A stretch of 64,000 nt of DNA from Klebsiella variicola (GCF_000828055.2 NZ_CP010523.2:1240001-1304000); one strand, 5' to 3'; shown: positions 9,755 to 20,511, numbered from the stretch's first letter. The notes: a model not told the origin generated them from the sequence alone. Numbers and translations are program-made.

Positions 9755-10825
9755 ATGCAAAAAGACGCGCTGAATAACGTACATATTACCGACGAACAGG
9801 TGTTAATGACCCCGGAGCAACTGAAGGCGGAATTCCCGCTAAGCGTTGAACAGGAAGCGCAGATTGCGCATGCCCGTGAGACTATCTCCGATATTATCGC
9901 CGGCCGCGATCCGCGCCTGCTGGTGGTTTGCGGCCCTTGCTCGATCCACGATCCGGAAGCCGCGATTGAATATGCTCGTCGATTTAAAGCTCTTGCCGCA
10001 GAGGTCAGCGATAGCCTCTACCTGGTGATGCGCGTCTACTTTGAAAAACCCCGTACCACTGTCGGCTGGAAGGGGCTGATTAACGATCCGCACATGGATG
10101 GTTCGTTTGATGTTGAAGGCGGCCTGAAGATTGCGCGTCGTCTGCTGGTCGAGCTCGTCAATATGGGACTGCCGCTGGCGACGGAAGCGCTGGATCCGAA
10201 CAGCCCGCAATACCTTGGCGATCTGTTCAGCTGGTCTGCTATCGGCGCACGTACCACGGAATCACAAACGCACCGCGAAATGGCCTCTGGCCTGTCGATG
10301 CCGGTCGGCTTTAAAAACGGTACCGACGGTAGTCTGGCGACGGCCATCAACGCCATGCGCGCCGCGGCGATGCCGCATCGTTTCGTCGGCATCAACCAGG
10401 CCGGGCAGGTCTGCCTGCTGCAAACGCAGGGTAATCCGAACGGCCATGTGATCCTGCGCGGCGGTAAGGCGCCGAACTACGGTCCGGAAGATGTGGCGAA
10501 ATGCGAAAAAGAGATGGCGCAGGCGGGACTGAAACCGTCGCTGATGGTAGATTGCAGTCATGGGAACTCCAATAAAGATTTCCGCCGCCAGCCAGCCGTG
10601 GCTGAATCCGTTGTCGCACAGATCAAAGATGGCAACCGCTCCATTATCGGCCTGATGATCGAGAGTAATATCCACGAAGGCAATCAGTCCTCTGAACAGC
10701 CGCGTGAGACGATGAAATACGGCGTTTCGGTGACGGATGCCTGCATCAGCTGGGAAACCACCGATGCGCTGCTGCGTGAACTGGATAAGGATCTCCGCGG
10801 CCATCTGGCGGCCCGTTTGGTGTAA
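9755..10825 (+). CDS. aroF: Tyr-sensitive DAHP synthase AroF
   Basis: First step of the shikimate pathway: phosphoenolpyruvate plus erythrose-4-phosphate to 3-deoxy-D-arabino-heptulosonate-7-phosphate. The 356 residues match the type I AroF/G/H family, including VCGPCSIHD, MRVYFEKPRTTVGWKGL, GARTTESQTHREMASGLS and MVDCSHGNS. It resembles AroF rather than AroG or AroH by its N-terminus (MQKDALNNVHITDEQVL) and by coupling to tyrA. The start is ATG 9755 after ACAGGATCGCA; the open frame upstream contains the promoter. Operon with tyrA (9 bases apart). Confidence 0.98.
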   Translation: MQKDALNNVHITDEQVLMTPEQLKAEFPLSVEQEAQIAHARETISDIIAGRDPRLLVVCGPCSIHDPEAAIEYARRFKALAAEVSDSLYLVMRVYFEKPRTTVGWKGLINDPHMDGSFDVEGGLKIARRLLVELVNMGLPLATEALDPNSPQYLGDLFSWSAIGARTTESQTHREMASGLSMPVGFKNGTDGSLATAINAMRAAAMPHRFVGINQAGQVCLLQTQGNPNGHVILRGGKAPNYGPEDVAKCEKEMAQAGLKPSLMVDCSHGNSNKDFRRQPAVAESVVAQIKDGNRSIIGLMIESNIHEGNQSSEQPRETMKYGVSVTDACISWETTDALLRELDKDLRGHLAARLV

Positions 10826-10834
10826 GAGGAAAGT

Positions 10835-11956
10835 ATGGTTGCTGAACTGACCGCGTTACGCGATCAAATTGATGAAGTGGATAAAGCGTTGCTTAGCCTG
10901 CTGGCTAAGCGTCTGGAACTGGTGGCCGAAGTCGGCGAGGTGAAGAGCCAGTATGGTCTGCCGATTTACGTCCCGGAGCGCGAGGCGGCGATGCTCGCCT
11001 CCCGGCGTGAAGAGGCGGCTGCGCTCGGCGTACCGCCGGATCTGATCGAGGATGTTCTGCGTCGCGTGATGCGGGAATCCTATTCCAGCGAAAACGACAA
11101 AGGCTTCAAAACCCTGCACCCGAATCTGCGGCCGGTGGTCATCGTCGGCGGCGGCGGGCAGATGGGGCGTCTGTTTGAGAAGATGTTAACGCTGTCCGGC
11201 TACCAGGTGCGTATTCTGGAAAAAGACGATTGGGCCCGGGCGGCGGATATCGTCGCCGATGCCGGCATGGTCATCGTCAGCGTACCGATTCACACCACCG
11301 TGGAGACGATCGGCAGGCTGCCGCCGCTGCCGGCGGATTGCATTCTGGTTGACCTTGCCTCGGTGAAAGCGGAGCCGCTGCAGGCGATGCTGGCAGCGCA
11401 TCAGGGCCCGGTTCTTGGCCTGCACCCGATGTTCGGTCCGGACAGCGGCAGCCTGGCGAAGCAGGTGGTGGTCTATTGTGATGGCCGCCAGCCGGAGGCC
11501 TATCAGTGGTTCCTCGAACAAATTCAGGTTTGGGGCGCGCGGCTGCACCGCATCAGCGCCGTTGAGCACGATCAGAACATGGCGTTTATTCAGGCGCTGC
11601 GCCACTTTGCCACCTTCGCCTATGGTCTGCACCTGGCAGAAGAGAATGTGCGTCTTGAGCAACTGCTGGCGCTTTCGTCACCTATTTACCGGCTGGAGCT
11701 GGCGATGGTGGGGCGCCTGTTTGCCCAGGATCCGCAGCTGTACGCCGACATTATTATGTCATCGGAAAATAACCTGGCGCTGATTAAGCGCTATTACCAG
11801 CGTTTCGGCGAAGCGATTGGCTTGCTGGAGCAGGGCGATAAGCAGGCGTTTATCGACAGCTTCCGTAAAGTCGAACATTGGTTTGGCGATTACGCTCAGC
11901 GTTTCCAGAGCGAGAGCCGCACGCTGCTGCGTCAGGCGAACGATAATCGGCAGTAA
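10835..11956 (+). CDS. tyrA: Bifunctional chorismate mutase / prephenate dehydrogenase TyrA
   Basis: Converts chorismate to prephenate (residues 1-90, AroQ helical domain, starting [20 protein letters not shown]) and prephenate to 4-hydroxyphenylpyruvate with NAD+ (residues 100-373; nucleotide motif [10 protein letters not shown] at 105-114, and [10 protein letters not shown] with the catalytic His region). 373 residues is the full enteric length. AGAGGAAAGT precedes the ATG. It follows aroF and ends at a strong terminator. Confidence 0.98.
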
Positions 11957-11978
11957 AGCGAAAAAGATGTATACAATA

Positions 11979-12005
11979 AAGCCAGCGACCGCTGGCTTTT
12001 TTTAT
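11979..12005 (+). terminator. Terminator of aroF-tyrA
   Basis: AAGCCAGC-GACC-GCTGGCTT is followed by a run of T, 22 bases after the tyrA stop and directly before the start of the next gene. Confidence 0.92.
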
Positions 12006-12009
12006 AGGG

Positions 12010-12891
12010 ATGACAACGATGGCTGAACCACAACCGCTGTTTGACTACACCGGATACCTGCCGGAATGCCCGACCTGGAGCGAGGCTGAACAGGCCCTCT
12101 ACTGGGCCGATATCATGGAGTGTGAAATCCACCGCTACGATACCCGCAGCGGCGAACACCAGGTGCTGCAGTTTCCGGAGGAGGTCGGCTGTTTCTCCCT
12201 GCGTGAGAAGGGCGGATTTATCGTTGCATTACGCAGTGGCATCTGGCTGACCGACGCCCACGGCCTGCTGCGGCGGAAAGTCTGTGATAATCCGAGCAAT
12301 CCGGAGCTGGCGCGGTTTAACGATGGTGGGACCGATCGCGAGGGGCGTTTTTATGCCGGCACCTTCTGGGGGCCGGGGGATTACAACGGCGCGCTGCTGA
12401 TGCGAGTCGATAATGACCTGAAGCCGAAAGTGATCCAGTGTGATATCCATGGCGCCAACGGTCTGGCGTTTAGCGCCGACCAGCGCTGGATGTATACCTC
12501 TGATACGCCGAACGCCGTGATCTACCGTACGCCGCTGGATGAACAGGGTGAGCCTGGACGACGCGAGGTGTTTCGCCGTTTCCAGCCGGGCGAAGGCATC
12601 CCTGACGGGGCGGCGATCGATGTGGAGGGCTGTTACTGGAGCGCGATGTTTGACGGCTGGCGGATTGCTTGTTTCTCGCCGCAGGGCGAGGAGCTGGAGA
12701 CTTACCCGATGCCGGTTCGTTGTCCGACAATGGTCTGCTTCGGTGGGGCGGATATGAAAACGCTCTATATCACCACAACCCGGGAAAACATGGAGGACGA
12801 TGAGCTGGCGAAGTACCCGCTGTCAGGCGCCATCTTCACCCTGCCGGTTGCGGTGGCAGGGATGAAGAAATTACCGTTCCGCGAACGTTAA
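12010..12891 (+). CDS. SMP-30/gluconolactonase/LRE-family sugar lactonase
   Basis: 293 residues of a six-bladed propeller of the SMP-30/regucalcin family, which hydrolyse sugar acid lactones with a divalent metal. Expected metal ligands are visible: the Glu in LPECPTW (about 19), Asn in HGANGLAF and Asp in [29 protein letters not shown] is the classic family signature. The start is ATG 12010 or 12019 (MAEPQ); TAGGG lies directly before 12010. It begins a few bases after the tyrA terminator and meets convergent pheA with a 4-base overlap. The substrate cannot be read from sequence; nothing ties it to aromatic synthesis. Confidence 0.88.
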   Translation: MTTMAEPQPLFDYTGYLPECPTWSEAEQALYWADIMECEIHRYDTRSGEHQVLQFPEEVGCFSLREKGGFIVALRSGIWLTDAHGLLRRKVCDNPSNPELARFNDGGTDREGRFYAGTFWGPGDYNGALLMRVDNDLKPKVIQCDIHGANGLAFSADQRWMYTSDTPNAVIYRTPLDEQGEPGRREVFRRFQPGEGIPDGAAIDVEGCYWSAMFDGWRIACFSPQGEELETYPMPVRCPTMVCFGGADMKTLYITTTRENMEDDELAKYPLSGAIFTLPVAVAGMKKLPFRER

Positions 12892-14048
12892 ACCGGATCC
12901 ACTGGCACCACGTTTTCGCTGGGGTAGCAACCGAGGACCTTCATGGAGCGGGTGATTTCCGCCAGCTCCTTTAATGCCTTGCGCATGGGCAGCGAGTCCA
13001 GGTTGGCCTGAATATCGAGATAAAACATCTCTTCCCAGGGATTGCCGTGGATCGGGCGAGATTCCAGTTTGGTCATGATCAGATTGTGGTTGCGCAGCAC
13101 CAGCAGGGCTTCCACCAGGGCGCCCGCCTGCTGACCGGTCGCCATTAACAGCGTGGTCTTGGCCGGAACCTGATCGGAGACGTTCACCGCTTTGCGCGCC
13201 AGGACGAGGAAGCGCGTGATGTTCTGCGTCTGGTTGGCCTGGCAGTGCTCCAGCACCTGCAGGCTATACAGGGCGCCACCCGCTTCGCTGCCCAGTGCCG
13301 CAACGGCCGGGGAGTTCGCCTGCGCCACTTTTTCCATTGCCGCCGAGGTGCTCTCGGTATATTCAATCTTCCAGTGCGGGTAGCGGCTCAGATACTGGCT
13401 GCACTGCTGGAACGGCTGCGGATGGCTGTAGACGGTCTGAATTTTATCGGCATCCGTCGAGGTGCTAACCAGCACGCAATGATCGATAGGGATCGTCAGC
13501 TCGCCAACGATCGACAGGCTGGTGTGCTGCAGCAGATCGTAGACGTCGTTGATCCCGCCAGAGCTGGTGTTTTCAATCGGCACCACGGCGTAATCGGCCT
13601 GGCCGGTCTCTACCTGATTAAAAATATCGGCGAACTTCGCGCAGCCGCTCTCAATAAACTGCTCAAAATGGCGAGCGGCGTACTGACGCGCCGCCAGATG
13701 CGAATAAGAGCCTTTAGGGCCAAGGAAGGCCACGCGGGCCGAATGCGGATTAATTTTATTCAGATGCTGCTGCAGCAGGGTTTGTTGGGTCAGGACGGAG
13801 TCTTCGATGATCAGCTGGAACAGGCGGGTGATGTAGTGCGCATCCAGATTATGGCGCTTGCCGATGGTCATCAGACGCTCCAGCAGATCGCGTTCGCGGT
13901 CAATATCACGCACTGGACGGTGGGAGGCCAGTTTGGCTTTACCAACCTCAACAGCCAGCCCGCGGCGCTCCGCCAGCAGAGCAAGCAGTTTCTCGTCCAG
14001 TGCGCTTATCTTATCGCGCAGCGCCAGTAATGGGTTTTCCTCGGTCAT
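12888..14048 (-). CDS. pheA: Bifunctional chorismate mutase / prephenate dehydratase PheA
   Basis: Makes phenylpyruvate from chorismate via prephenate. The 386 residues include an AroQ mutase domain (1-100, [23 protein letters not shown]), a dehydratase domain ([36 protein letters not shown]) and a C-terminal ACT domain for Phe feedback ([19 protein letters not shown]). The start at MTEENPL (14048) gives the enteric length; the frame upstream runs through the attenuator and leader and is rejected. It is preceded by pheL and the attenuator and is convergent with the lactonase gene. Confidence 0.98.
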   Translation of the reverse strand: MTEENPLLALRDKISALDEKLLALLAERRGLAVEVGKAKLASHRPVRDIDRERDLLERLMTIGKRHNLDAHYITRLFQLIIEDSVLTQQTLLQQHLNKINPHSARVAFLGPKGSYSHLAARQYAARHFEQFIESGCAKFADIFNQVETGQADYAVVPIENTSSGGINDVYDLLQHTSLSIVGELTIPIDHCVLVSTSTDADKIQTVYSHPQPFQQCSQYLSRYPHWKIEYTESTSAAMEKVAQANSPAVAALGSEAGGALYSLQVLEHCQANQTQNITRFLVLARKAVNVSDQVPAKTTLLMATGQQAGALVEALLVLRNHNLIMTKLESRPIHGNPWEEMFYLDIQANLDSLPMRKALKELAEITRSMKVLGCYPSENVVPVDPV

Positions 14049-14072
14049 AGATGTTGCCTTTGTTGTTATCAA

Positions 14073-14103
14073 ATAAAAAAGGCCTCCCGGGTGGGAGGCC
14101 TTA
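14073..14103 (-). terminator. pheA attenuator terminator
   Basis: On the minus strand, AAGGCCTCCC pairs with GGGAGGCCTT before a run of T, between pheL and pheA. The upstream strand GGGAGGC (beside the pheL stop) can pair alternatively with the same CCTCCC, giving the terminator/antiterminator switch expected for Phe-codon attenuation. Confidence 0.88.
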
Positions 14104-14148
14104 TTGTTCGTCTTCGCATTCTTTCTTATACGACGAATTGCCTCCCGG

Positions 14149-14196
14149 TCAGGGGAAGGTAAAAAAGAATGCGAAGAAGAACGGGACACGTTTCAT
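14149..14196 (-). CDS. pheL: pheA leader peptide PheL
   Basis: A 15-codon [18 protein letters not shown], with seven Phe codons (mostly TTC). Ribosome stalling at these codons when Phe-tRNA is scarce prevents formation of the attenuator terminator 50 bases downstream. The leader coding strand (TTCGCATTCTTT) is complementary to AAGAATGCGAA downstream, which forms the pause and antitermination pairings. E. coli has Lys-His-Ile where this has Lys-Arg-Val, otherwise the same peptide. Too short to appear as a standard gene call. Confidence 0.95.
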   Translation of the reverse strand: MKRVPFFFAFFFTFP

Positions 14197-14223
14197 GGTA
14201 AATTCCTTGAGGTAGTGGGGATT

Positions 14224-14253
14224 ACAGTACCTGTACTGTTTTCACTCTGTCAA
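14224..14253 (-). promoter_or_regulatory. pheL-pheA promoter
   Basis: Reading the minus strand, TTGACA (14253-14248) and TACTGT (14229-14224) are 18 bp apart. The spacer GAGTGAAAACAGTACAG resembles the E. coli pheA promoter. The -35 element directly abuts the T-run of the raiA terminator. Confidence 0.7.
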
Positions 14254-14277
14254 TAAAAAACGCGCCCGAAGGCGCGT
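14253..14277 (-). terminator. Terminator of raiA
   Basis: Minus-strand ACGCGCC-TTCG-GGCGCGT followed by TTTTTATT, 26 bases past the raiA stop. UUCG-capped stem. Confidence 0.9.
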
Positions 14278-14302
14278 GGCATGACACAACTTAAGTTAAG
14301 GA

Positions 14303-14720
<418 letters not shown>

Positions 14721-14861
14721 TATTGTCACTTTTTGTCAACGAATTCATTTTGTGAGACAGGGCAGGAAGAAGTGAGATTTTACTTGTCGAACCCGGTAAA
14801 GCAGGCCATATTTGATGAGTTAACCCGGCGCTAAACCGCTTCAGCTTGACGGGATAAAGTA

Positions 14862-14891
14862 TAAAAAAACGGCAGCCACTGGCTGCCGTTT
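14862..14891 (-). terminator. Terminator of bamD
   Basis: Minus-strand AAACGGCAGCC-AGT-GGCTGCCGTTT followed by TTTTTA, 19 bases past the bamD stop. Confidence 0.92.
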
Positions 14892-14909
14892 GCGATCCAT
14901 GAATCAGAC

Positions 14910-15647
14910 TCAGGTGTTCTTGCTGTTCGCGGCGATTATCTTCGCGACTTTGTCCGCCTGGGCGTTCATTTGCATCTGACGATAGGCGTTTTCCATCTTC
15001 GGCAGGGCATCGCGGGTGGCCTGGGTATCCGGATAGTTACGCATCATACCTTCCACGCGGTTCACGACGGCAACCCATGCGCCACGGTCGGTGTAGTAAT
15101 CCACGACCGACAGCTCATATTTGGCCAGGCGATCTTTCAGGAACACCATACGTTTATAGGCGTCAGTGGCGTACTGGCTGTTCGGGTAACCACGCACCAG
15201 TTTGGAGAAGTCATTGAAGGCATCGCGCGCGTGCTGTGGATCGCGGTCAGAGCGATCGACACCAAAGAAGCCCTGCAGGGCGCTGTCATCCAGGGCCATG
15301 TTGGTCAGGCCGCGCATATAGATGACGTAATCGATATTCGGGTGGGTGGGGTTCAAACGCATGAAGCGATCGATGGCCGCCTGAGCCAGCGGCAGATCGG
15401 CGTTTTTGTAATACGCATAAATCAGATCCAGCTGTACCTGTTGGGAATAAGGGCCGAATGGATAACGGTTATCCAACGCTTCCAGTTGCGTTATCGCCTG
15501 TTTCCAGTTACCGTCCTGCAGTTTTTGCTGGGCGGTCGCGTAGATTTCATTCGGCGGATTATCAGGCACCTCTTCCTTAGAGCCGGAGCAACCCACCAAA
15601 GCCAGGCTCAGTGTGGCGGCTGCCACCAGGTATTTCATGCGCGTCAT
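14910..15647 (-). CDS. bamD: Outer-membrane assembly lipoprotein BamD
   Basis: The essential lipoprotein of the BAM complex, which with BamA inserts beta-barrels in the outer membrane. The 245 residues start [20 protein letters not shown] with lipidated C20, followed by five TPR-like repeats (for example [23 protein letters not shown] split over the first two helices, and [21 protein letters not shown]). It is divergent from rluD, with 131 bases between the starts, and has its own terminator. Same length and order as in E. coli (yfiO). Confidence 0.98.
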   Translation of the reverse strand: MTRMKYLVAAATLSLALVGCSGSKEEVPDNPPNEIYATAQQKLQDGNWKQAITQLEALDNRYPFGPYSQQVQLDLIYAYYKNADLPLAQAAIDRFMRLNPTHPNIDYVIYMRGLTNMALDDSALQGFFGVDRSDRDPQHARDAFNDFSKLVRGYPNSQYATDAYKRMVFLKDRLAKYELSVVDYYTDRGAWVAVVNRVEGMMRNYPDTQATRDALPKMENAYRQMQMNAQADKVAKIIAANSKNT

Positions 15648-15778
15648 GACGTTTTGACTTCCTCAAAATGTTTATGCGGGAGAATCTCTGTTCCTGCTCC
15701 CGATTAAGACCAGCTACAATAGCACACTATATTAAACGGCAAAGCCGTAAAACCCAACGTTAAACGAAGAAGCTGTAT

Positions 15779-16759
15779 ATGGCACAACGAGTACAACTCA
15801 CCGCAACGGTGACCGAAAATCAACTCGGTCAACGCTTAGATCAGGCTTTGGCCGAATTGTTCCCTGATTATTCGCGATCGCGGATAAAAGAATGGATCCT
15901 GGACCAACGCGTATTAGTCAATGGCAGCATTGGCGATAAGCCGAAAGAAAAAGTGCTGGGGGGAGAGCACATCGCTATCGATGTCGAAATCGAAGAAGAG
16001 GCGCGCTTCCAGCCGCAGGATATTCCGCTCAATATCGTTTACGAAGATGATGACATCCTCGTGATTAACAAACCGCGCGATCTGGTTGTGCATCCTGGCG
16101 CGGGCAACCCTGACGGTACTGTGCTGAATGCGCTGCTGCACTACTATCCGCCGATTGCCGATGTGCCGCGCGCGGGGATCGTGCACCGTCTGGATAAGGA
16201 CACCACCGGTCTGATGGTGGTGGCGAAAACCATTCCGGCACAAACCCGGCTGGTGGAGTCGTTGCAGCTGCGCGAGATCACTCGCGAGTATGAAGCGGTG
16301 GCCATTGGTCATATGACTTCCGGTGGCACAGTGGAAGAGCCGATCAGTCGTCATCCGACGAAACGTACCCATATGGCGGTGCATCCGATGGGCAAACCGG
16401 CGGTGACCCACTACCGCATTATGGAACATTTCCGCATCCATACCCGCCTGCGCCTGCGCCTGGAAACCGGTCGTACGCACCAGATCCGTGTGCATATGTC
16501 GCATATCACCCATCCGCTGGTGGGTGACCAGGTATATGGCGGCCGGCCGCGTCCGCCGAAGGGCGCGTCGGAGGAGTTCATCACCGCGCTGCGTAAATTC
16601 GACCGTCAGGCGCTGCACGCCACCATGCTGCGTCTGTACCACCCGATCACTGGCATTGAAATGGAGTGGCACGCGCCCATCCCACAGGATATGGTCGAGC
16701 TCATCGAGGCGATGCGTGCCGATTTTGAAGCCCATAAGGACGATATTGACTGGTTATGA
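15779..16759 (+). CDS. rluD: 23S rRNA pseudouridine synthase RluD (1911/1915/1917)
   Basis: Makes three pseudouridines in helix 69 of 23S rRNA and is important for 50S assembly. The 326 residues carry an N-terminal S4 RNA-binding domain (about 18-80) and a RluA-type catalytic domain with HRLDKDTTGL (H136-L144), catalytic D139. The start ATG 15779 follows AACGAAGAAGCTGTAT. The stop overlaps pgeF by 4 bases (ATGA), so the two are translationally coupled. Confidence 0.98.
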   Translation: MAQRVQLTATVTENQLGQRLDQALAELFPDYSRSRIKEWILDQRVLVNGSIGDKPKEKVLGGEHIAIDVEIEEEARFQPQDIPLNIVYEDDDILVINKPRDLVVHPGAGNPDGTVLNALLHYYPPIADVPRAGIVHRLDKDTTGLMVVAKTIPAQTRLVESLQLREITREYEAVAIGHMTSGGTVEEPISRHPTKRTHMAVHPMGKPAVTHYRIMEHFRIHTRLRLRLETGRTHQIRVHMSHITHPLVGDQVYGGRPRPPKGASEEFITALRKFDRQALHATMLRLYHPITGIEMEWHAPIPQDMVELIEAMRADFEAHKDDIDWL

Positions 16760-17487
16760 CTAAACTGATTGTACCGCAGTGGCCGATGCCCCGCAGCGTG
16801 GCGGCCTGTAGTTCGACCCGCATTGGCGGCGTGAGTCTGCCGCCCTATGACTCGCTCAACCTGGGCGCCCATTGCGGAGACAATCTGCAGCATGTTGAAG
16901 AAAACCGGCGGCGGATGTTTGCTGCCGGTGGCTTGCCGTCTTACCCGGTTTGGCTGGAGCAGGTTCATGGCACCGATGTTCTGACGCTGGACGGCGGACC
17001 CTATCCATCGAAACGCGCAGATGCTTCTTATAGTCGTACGCCAGGCACCGTCTGTGCGGTGATGACCGCCGACTGCCTGCCGGTCCTGTTCTGTAACCGC
17101 GACGGCACCGAAGTCGCCGCGGCGCATGCGGGATGGCGCGGCTTATGCGAAGGGGTTCTGGAAGAGACGGTTGCCCGTTTCGCCGATAAAGCCGAAAACA
17201 TGATGGCGTGGCTGGGCCCTGCCATTGGTCCGCAGGCATTTGAGGTGGGGCCGGAAGTCCGGGATGCCTTTATGGCGAAAGACGAGAACGCGCACCGGGC
17301 TTTTCGTCCGGCAGGCGAGAAATATTTTGCTGATATCTATCAACTGGCTCGGCAGCGTCTGGCAAACGTCGGCGTTGAGCAGATTTTCGGCGGCGATCGC
17401 TGCACGCTAAGCGAAAAGGATGATTTTTTCTCTTACCGACGCGACAAGACCACCGGTCGTATGGCAAGTTTCATTTGGCTGATATAA
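16756..17487 (+). CDS. pgeF: Purine nucleoside phosphorylase / peptidoglycan editing factor PgeF (YfiH)
   Basis: A 243-residue multicopper-oxidase-like (DUF152/laccase-domain) protein. E. coli YfiH removes wrongly incorporated L-Ser from UDP-MurNAc-peptide precursors and related proteins phosphorolyse purine nucleosides. The metal-site motifs are present: VHGTDV, ADCLPVLF, AAHAGWRGL and FFSYRRDK. The ATG overlaps the rluD stop (ATGA), same operon. clpB begins 129 bases further on with its own heat-shock promoter. Confidence 0.95.
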   Translation: MTKLIVPQWPMPRSVAACSSTRIGGVSLPPYDSLNLGAHCGDNLQHVEENRRRMFAAGGLPSYPVWLEQVHGTDVLTLDGGPYPSKRADASYSRTPGTVCAVMTADCLPVLFCNRDGTEVAAAHAGWRGLCEGVLEETVARFADKAENMMAWLGPAIGPQAFEVGPEVRDAFMAKDENAHRAFRPAGEKYFADIYQLARQRLANVGVEQIFGGDRCTLSEKDDFFSYRRDKTTGRMASFIWLI

Positions 17488-17548
17488 CCTAGAGAATCAA
17501 GACGATCCAGAAGGCAAACTTATTTTTCGCATAGTTCAGGTCTTTAAC

Positions 17549-17577
17549 CTTGAATAATTGAGGGATGACCTCATTTA
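17549..17577 (+). promoter_or_regulatory. Sigma-32 heat-shock promoter of clpB
   Basis: CTTGAA (17549-17554) and CCTCATTTA (17569-17577), 14 bp apart, match the sigma-32 pattern CTTGAAA-N11-16-CCCCATnT, 40 bases before the clpB ATG. Confidence 0.78.
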
Positions 17578-17616
17578 ATCTCCAGTAGCAAATTTGACCT
17601 GTTTATGGGAGGAGTT

Positions 17617-20190
17617 ATGCGTCTGGATCGTCTTACCAATAAATTCCAGCTTGCTCTTGCCGATGCCCAGTCACTCGCACTCGGGCACGACAACCAATTC
17701 ATCGAACCTCTTCATTTAATGAGCGCCTTACTGAATCAGGAAGGGGGATCGGTACGTCCTTTATTAACCTCGGCGGGCGTCAATGCCGGGAAACTACGCA
17801 CTGACATCGAGCAGGCCTTGAGCCGTTTACCGCAGGTGGAAGGCACCGGCGGCGATGTACAACCTTCTCAGGATTTAGTGCGGATCCTGAACCTTTGCGA
17901 CAAGCTGGCGCAAAAGAAAAAGGACAACTTTATTTCGTCGGAACTGTTCGTTCTGGCGGCGCTTGAATCGCGCGGTACGCTGACCGACCTTTTAAAATCC
18001 GCCGGAGCAACAACCGCCAACGTGACTCAGGCGATTGAACAAATGCGCGGAGGTGAAAGCGTGAACGATCAGGGTGCCGAAGACCAACGTCAGGCATTGA
18101 AGAAATTTACCGTCGATCTGACCGAGCGAGCCGAGCAGGGCAAGCTGGATCCGGTGATCGGCCGTGATGAAGAGATTCGCCGTACCATCCAGGTACTGCA
18201 GCGTCGTACCAAAAACAACCCGGTACTGATTGGTGAACCCGGGGTGGGTAAAACGGCAATCGTCGAAGGACTGGCGCAGCGTATCGTCAACGGCGAAGTA
18301 CCAGAAGGGTTGAAAGGCCGTCGGGTATTGGCGCTGGATATGGGGGCGCTGGTGGCCGGGGCGAAATACCGCGGTGAGTTTGAAGAGCGTCTGAAAGGCG
18401 TGCTGACTGACCTGTCAAAACAGGAAGGCAACGTCATTCTGTTTATCGACGAACTGCATACTATGGTGGGCGCTGGTAAAGCCGACGGCGCGATGGATGC
18501 GGGTAACATGCTGAAGCCGGCGCTGGCGCGTGGTGAACTGCACTGCGTCGGGGCGACAACGCTTGATGAATACCGTCAGTACATCGAAAAAGACGCCGCG
18601 CTGGAACGTCGCTTCCAGAAAGTGTTCGTCGCCGAGCCGACGGTAGAAGATACCATCGCTATTCTGCGTGGCCTGAAAGAACGTTACGAGCTGCACCACC
18701 ACGTGCAGATCACTGACCCGGCGATTGTCGCGGCGGCGACCTTGTCGCATCGCTATATTGCCGACCGTCAGCTGCCGGATAAAGCCATCGACCTTATCGA
18801 TGAGGCGGCGTCCAGCATTCGTATGCAGATCGACTCCAAGCCGGAAGAGCTGGACCGTCTCGATAGACGTATTATCCAGCTGAAACTGGAACAGCAGGCG
18901 CTGAAGAAAGAGTCTGATGAAGCGAGCCTGAAACGTCTCGATATGCTCAACGAGGAGCTGGCGGATAAAGAGCGTCAGTACTCGGTACTGGAAGAAGAGT
19001 GGAAAGCGGAAAAAGCCTCTCTCTCCGGCACCCAGACTATTAAAGCCGAGCTGGAACAGGCGAAAATCGCTATCGAACAGGCGCGTCGCGTCGGCGATCT
19101 GGCGCGGATGTCCGAGCTGCAGTACGGCAAAATTCCGGAACTGGAGAAACAGCTGGCGGCTGCCACTCAGTCCGAAGGGAAAACCATGCGTCTGCTGCGT
19201 AATAAAGTGACGGATGCTGAGATCGCCGAAGTGCTGGCCCGCTGGACCGGTATCCCTGTCTCCCGGATGATGGAAAGCGAGCGCGACAAACTGCTGCGTA
19301 TGGAGCAGGAGCTGCATCATCGGGTGATTGGCCAGGATGAGGCGGTTGAAGCGGTATCGAACGCCATTCGCCGTAGCCGCGCTGGGCTATCCGATCCGAA
19401 CCGGCCGATTGGTTCGTTCCTGTTCCTCGGTCCAACCGGGGTCGGTAAAACCGAGCTGTGTAAAACGCTGGCTAACTTTATGTTCGACAGCGACGACGCG
19501 ATGGTGCGTATCGATATGTCCGAGTTTATGGAGAAACACTCCGTCTCGCGTCTGGTCGGTGCGCCTCCGGGATACGTCGGCTATGAAGAGGGTGGTTACC
19601 TGACCGAGGCGGTGCGTCGTCGTCCTTATTCCGTCATTCTGCTGGATGAAGTGGAAAAAGCGCACCCGGATGTGTTCAACATTCTGCTGCAGGTACTCGA
19701 CGACGGGCGTCTGACCGACGGGCAGGGGAGAACGGTCGACTTCCGTAATACGGTGGTCATCATGACCTCGAACCTCGGTTCCGATCTGATTCAGGAACGG
19801 TTTGGCGAACTGGACTACGGTCATATGAAGGATCTGGTACTGGGAGTGGTAAGCCAGAACTTCCGTCCGGAGTTTATTAACCGTATCGACGAAGTGGTGG
19901 TCTTCCATCCTCTGGGTGAGAAACACATTGCTTCTATTGCCCAGATCCAGCTGCAGCGTTTGTATAAACGCCTGGAAGAGCGTGGGTATGAAGTGCGGAT
20001 GTCCGATGAGGCGCTGAAGTTGCTGAGCGCCAACGGTTACGATCCGGTATACGGCGCGCGGCCACTGAAACGCGCTATTCAGCAGCAGATTGAGAACCCG
20101 TTAGCCCAGCAGATCCTTTCCGGTGAGCTGGTTCCGGGGAAAGCTGTCGAGCTGGTGGTGAAAGACGACCGTATTGTGGCAGTGCAGTAA
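17617..20190 (+). CDS. clpB: Disaggregase ClpB (Hsp104 family)
   Basis: A hexameric AAA+ chaperone that pulls polypeptides from aggregates together with DnaK/DnaJ/GrpE. The 857 residues include an N domain (1-143), NBD1 with Walker A GEPGVGKT (206-213) and Walker [11 protein letters not shown], a coiled-coil middle domain (about 400-530, many Glu/Lys/Gln heptads), and NBD2 with GPTGVGKT and [15 protein letters not shown]. The start at MRLDRL (17617) has GGGAGGAG 5 bases upstream; the ATG at 17605 is inside that region and rejected. An internal GTG start for the short ClpB isoform may lie near V149 (GGESVNDQ), as known in E. coli. Confidence 0.99.
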   Translation: MRLDRLTNKFQLALADAQSLALGHDNQFIEPLHLMSALLNQEGGSVRPLLTSAGVNAGKLRTDIEQALSRLPQVEGTGGDVQPSQDLVRILNLCDKLAQKKKDNFISSELFVLAALESRGTLTDLLKSAGATTANVTQAIEQMRGGESVNDQGAEDQRQALKKFTVDLTERAEQGKLDPVIGRDEEIRRTIQVLQRRTKNNPVLIGEPGVGKTAIVEGLAQRIVNGEVPEGLKGRRVLALDMGALVAGAKYRGEFEERLKGVLTDLSKQEGNVILFIDELHTMVGAGKADGAMDAGNMLKPALARGELHCVGATTLDEYRQYIEKDAALERRFQKVFVAEPTVEDTIAILRGLKERYELHHHVQITDPAIVAAATLSHRYIADRQLPDKAIDLIDEAASSIRMQIDSKPEELDRLDRRIIQLKLEQQALKKESDEASLKRLDMLNEELADKERQYSVLEEEWKAEKASLSGTQTIKAELEQAKIAIEQARRVGDLARMSELQYGKIPELEKQLAAATQSEGKTMRLLRNKVTDAEIAEVLARWTGIPVSRMMESERDKLLRMEQELHHRVIGQDEAVEAVSNAIRRSRAGLSDPNRPIGSFLFLGPTGVGKTELCKTLANFMFDSDDAMVRIDMSEFMEKHSVSRLVGAPPGYVGYEEGGYLTEAVRRRPYSVILLDEVEKAHPDVFNILLQVLDDGRLTDGQGRTVDFRNTVVIMTSNLGSDLIQERFGELDYGHMKDLVLGVVSQNFRPEFINRIDEVVVFHPLGEKHIASIAQIQLQRLYKRLEERGYEVRMSDEALKLLSANGYDPVYGARPLKRAIQQQIENPLAQQILSGELVPGKAVELVVKDDRIVAVQ

Positions 20191-20201
20191 ATCACAAAAC
20201 G

Positions 20202-20233
20202 ACAAAAACGGGCCCAACGGGCTCGTTTTTGTT
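20202..20233 (+). terminator. Terminator of clpB
   Basis: ACAAAAACGGGCCC pairs imperfectly with GGGCTCGTTTTTGT; the T-run lies in the second arm. It is 12 bases past the clpB stop. The next 80 bases show no gene. Confidence 0.85.
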
Positions 20234-20313
20234 TAAAAACCAGGCAAGAATTAAAGCTCAACACCTGGTTTGGTTGAAAAGTGAGCGGTTGAATTCTTTT
20301 TTTGAATTTATCC

Positions 20314-20341
20314 TTGTCACTTCAGAATTACTCCCTATAAT
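20314..20341 (+). promoter_or_regulatory. rRNA promoter P1
   Basis: TTGTCA (20314-20319) and TATAAT (20336-20341), 16 bp apart, with the GC-rich discriminator GCGCC typical of stringently controlled rrn P1. The AT-rich stretch just upstream (TTTTTTTGAATTTAT) suits an UP element. Confidence 0.9.
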
Positions 20342-20445
20342 GCGCCTCCACTGACACGGAACAACGGCAAACAAGCCGCCGGGTCAGGAGGATTCAACGA
20401 CGGAAATCGACGTTGAAAGCCGACAGAGAAAAGCAAAATAAGCGC

Positions 20446-20473
20446 TTGACTCTGAATGAGGAAAGCGTAATAT
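20446..20473 (+). promoter_or_regulatory. rRNA promoter P2
   Basis: TTGACT (20446-20451) and TAATAT (20468-20473), 16 bp apart, about 130 bp after P1. Confidence 0.85.
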
Positions 20474-20511
20474 ACGCCACCTCGCGACAGAGCGCTAAAG
20501 CGCGTCGCAAC

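Noticed and set aside
13245-14030. A 261-codon plus-strand frame opposite pheA
   Set aside because: Antisense shadow of pheA without supporting signals.
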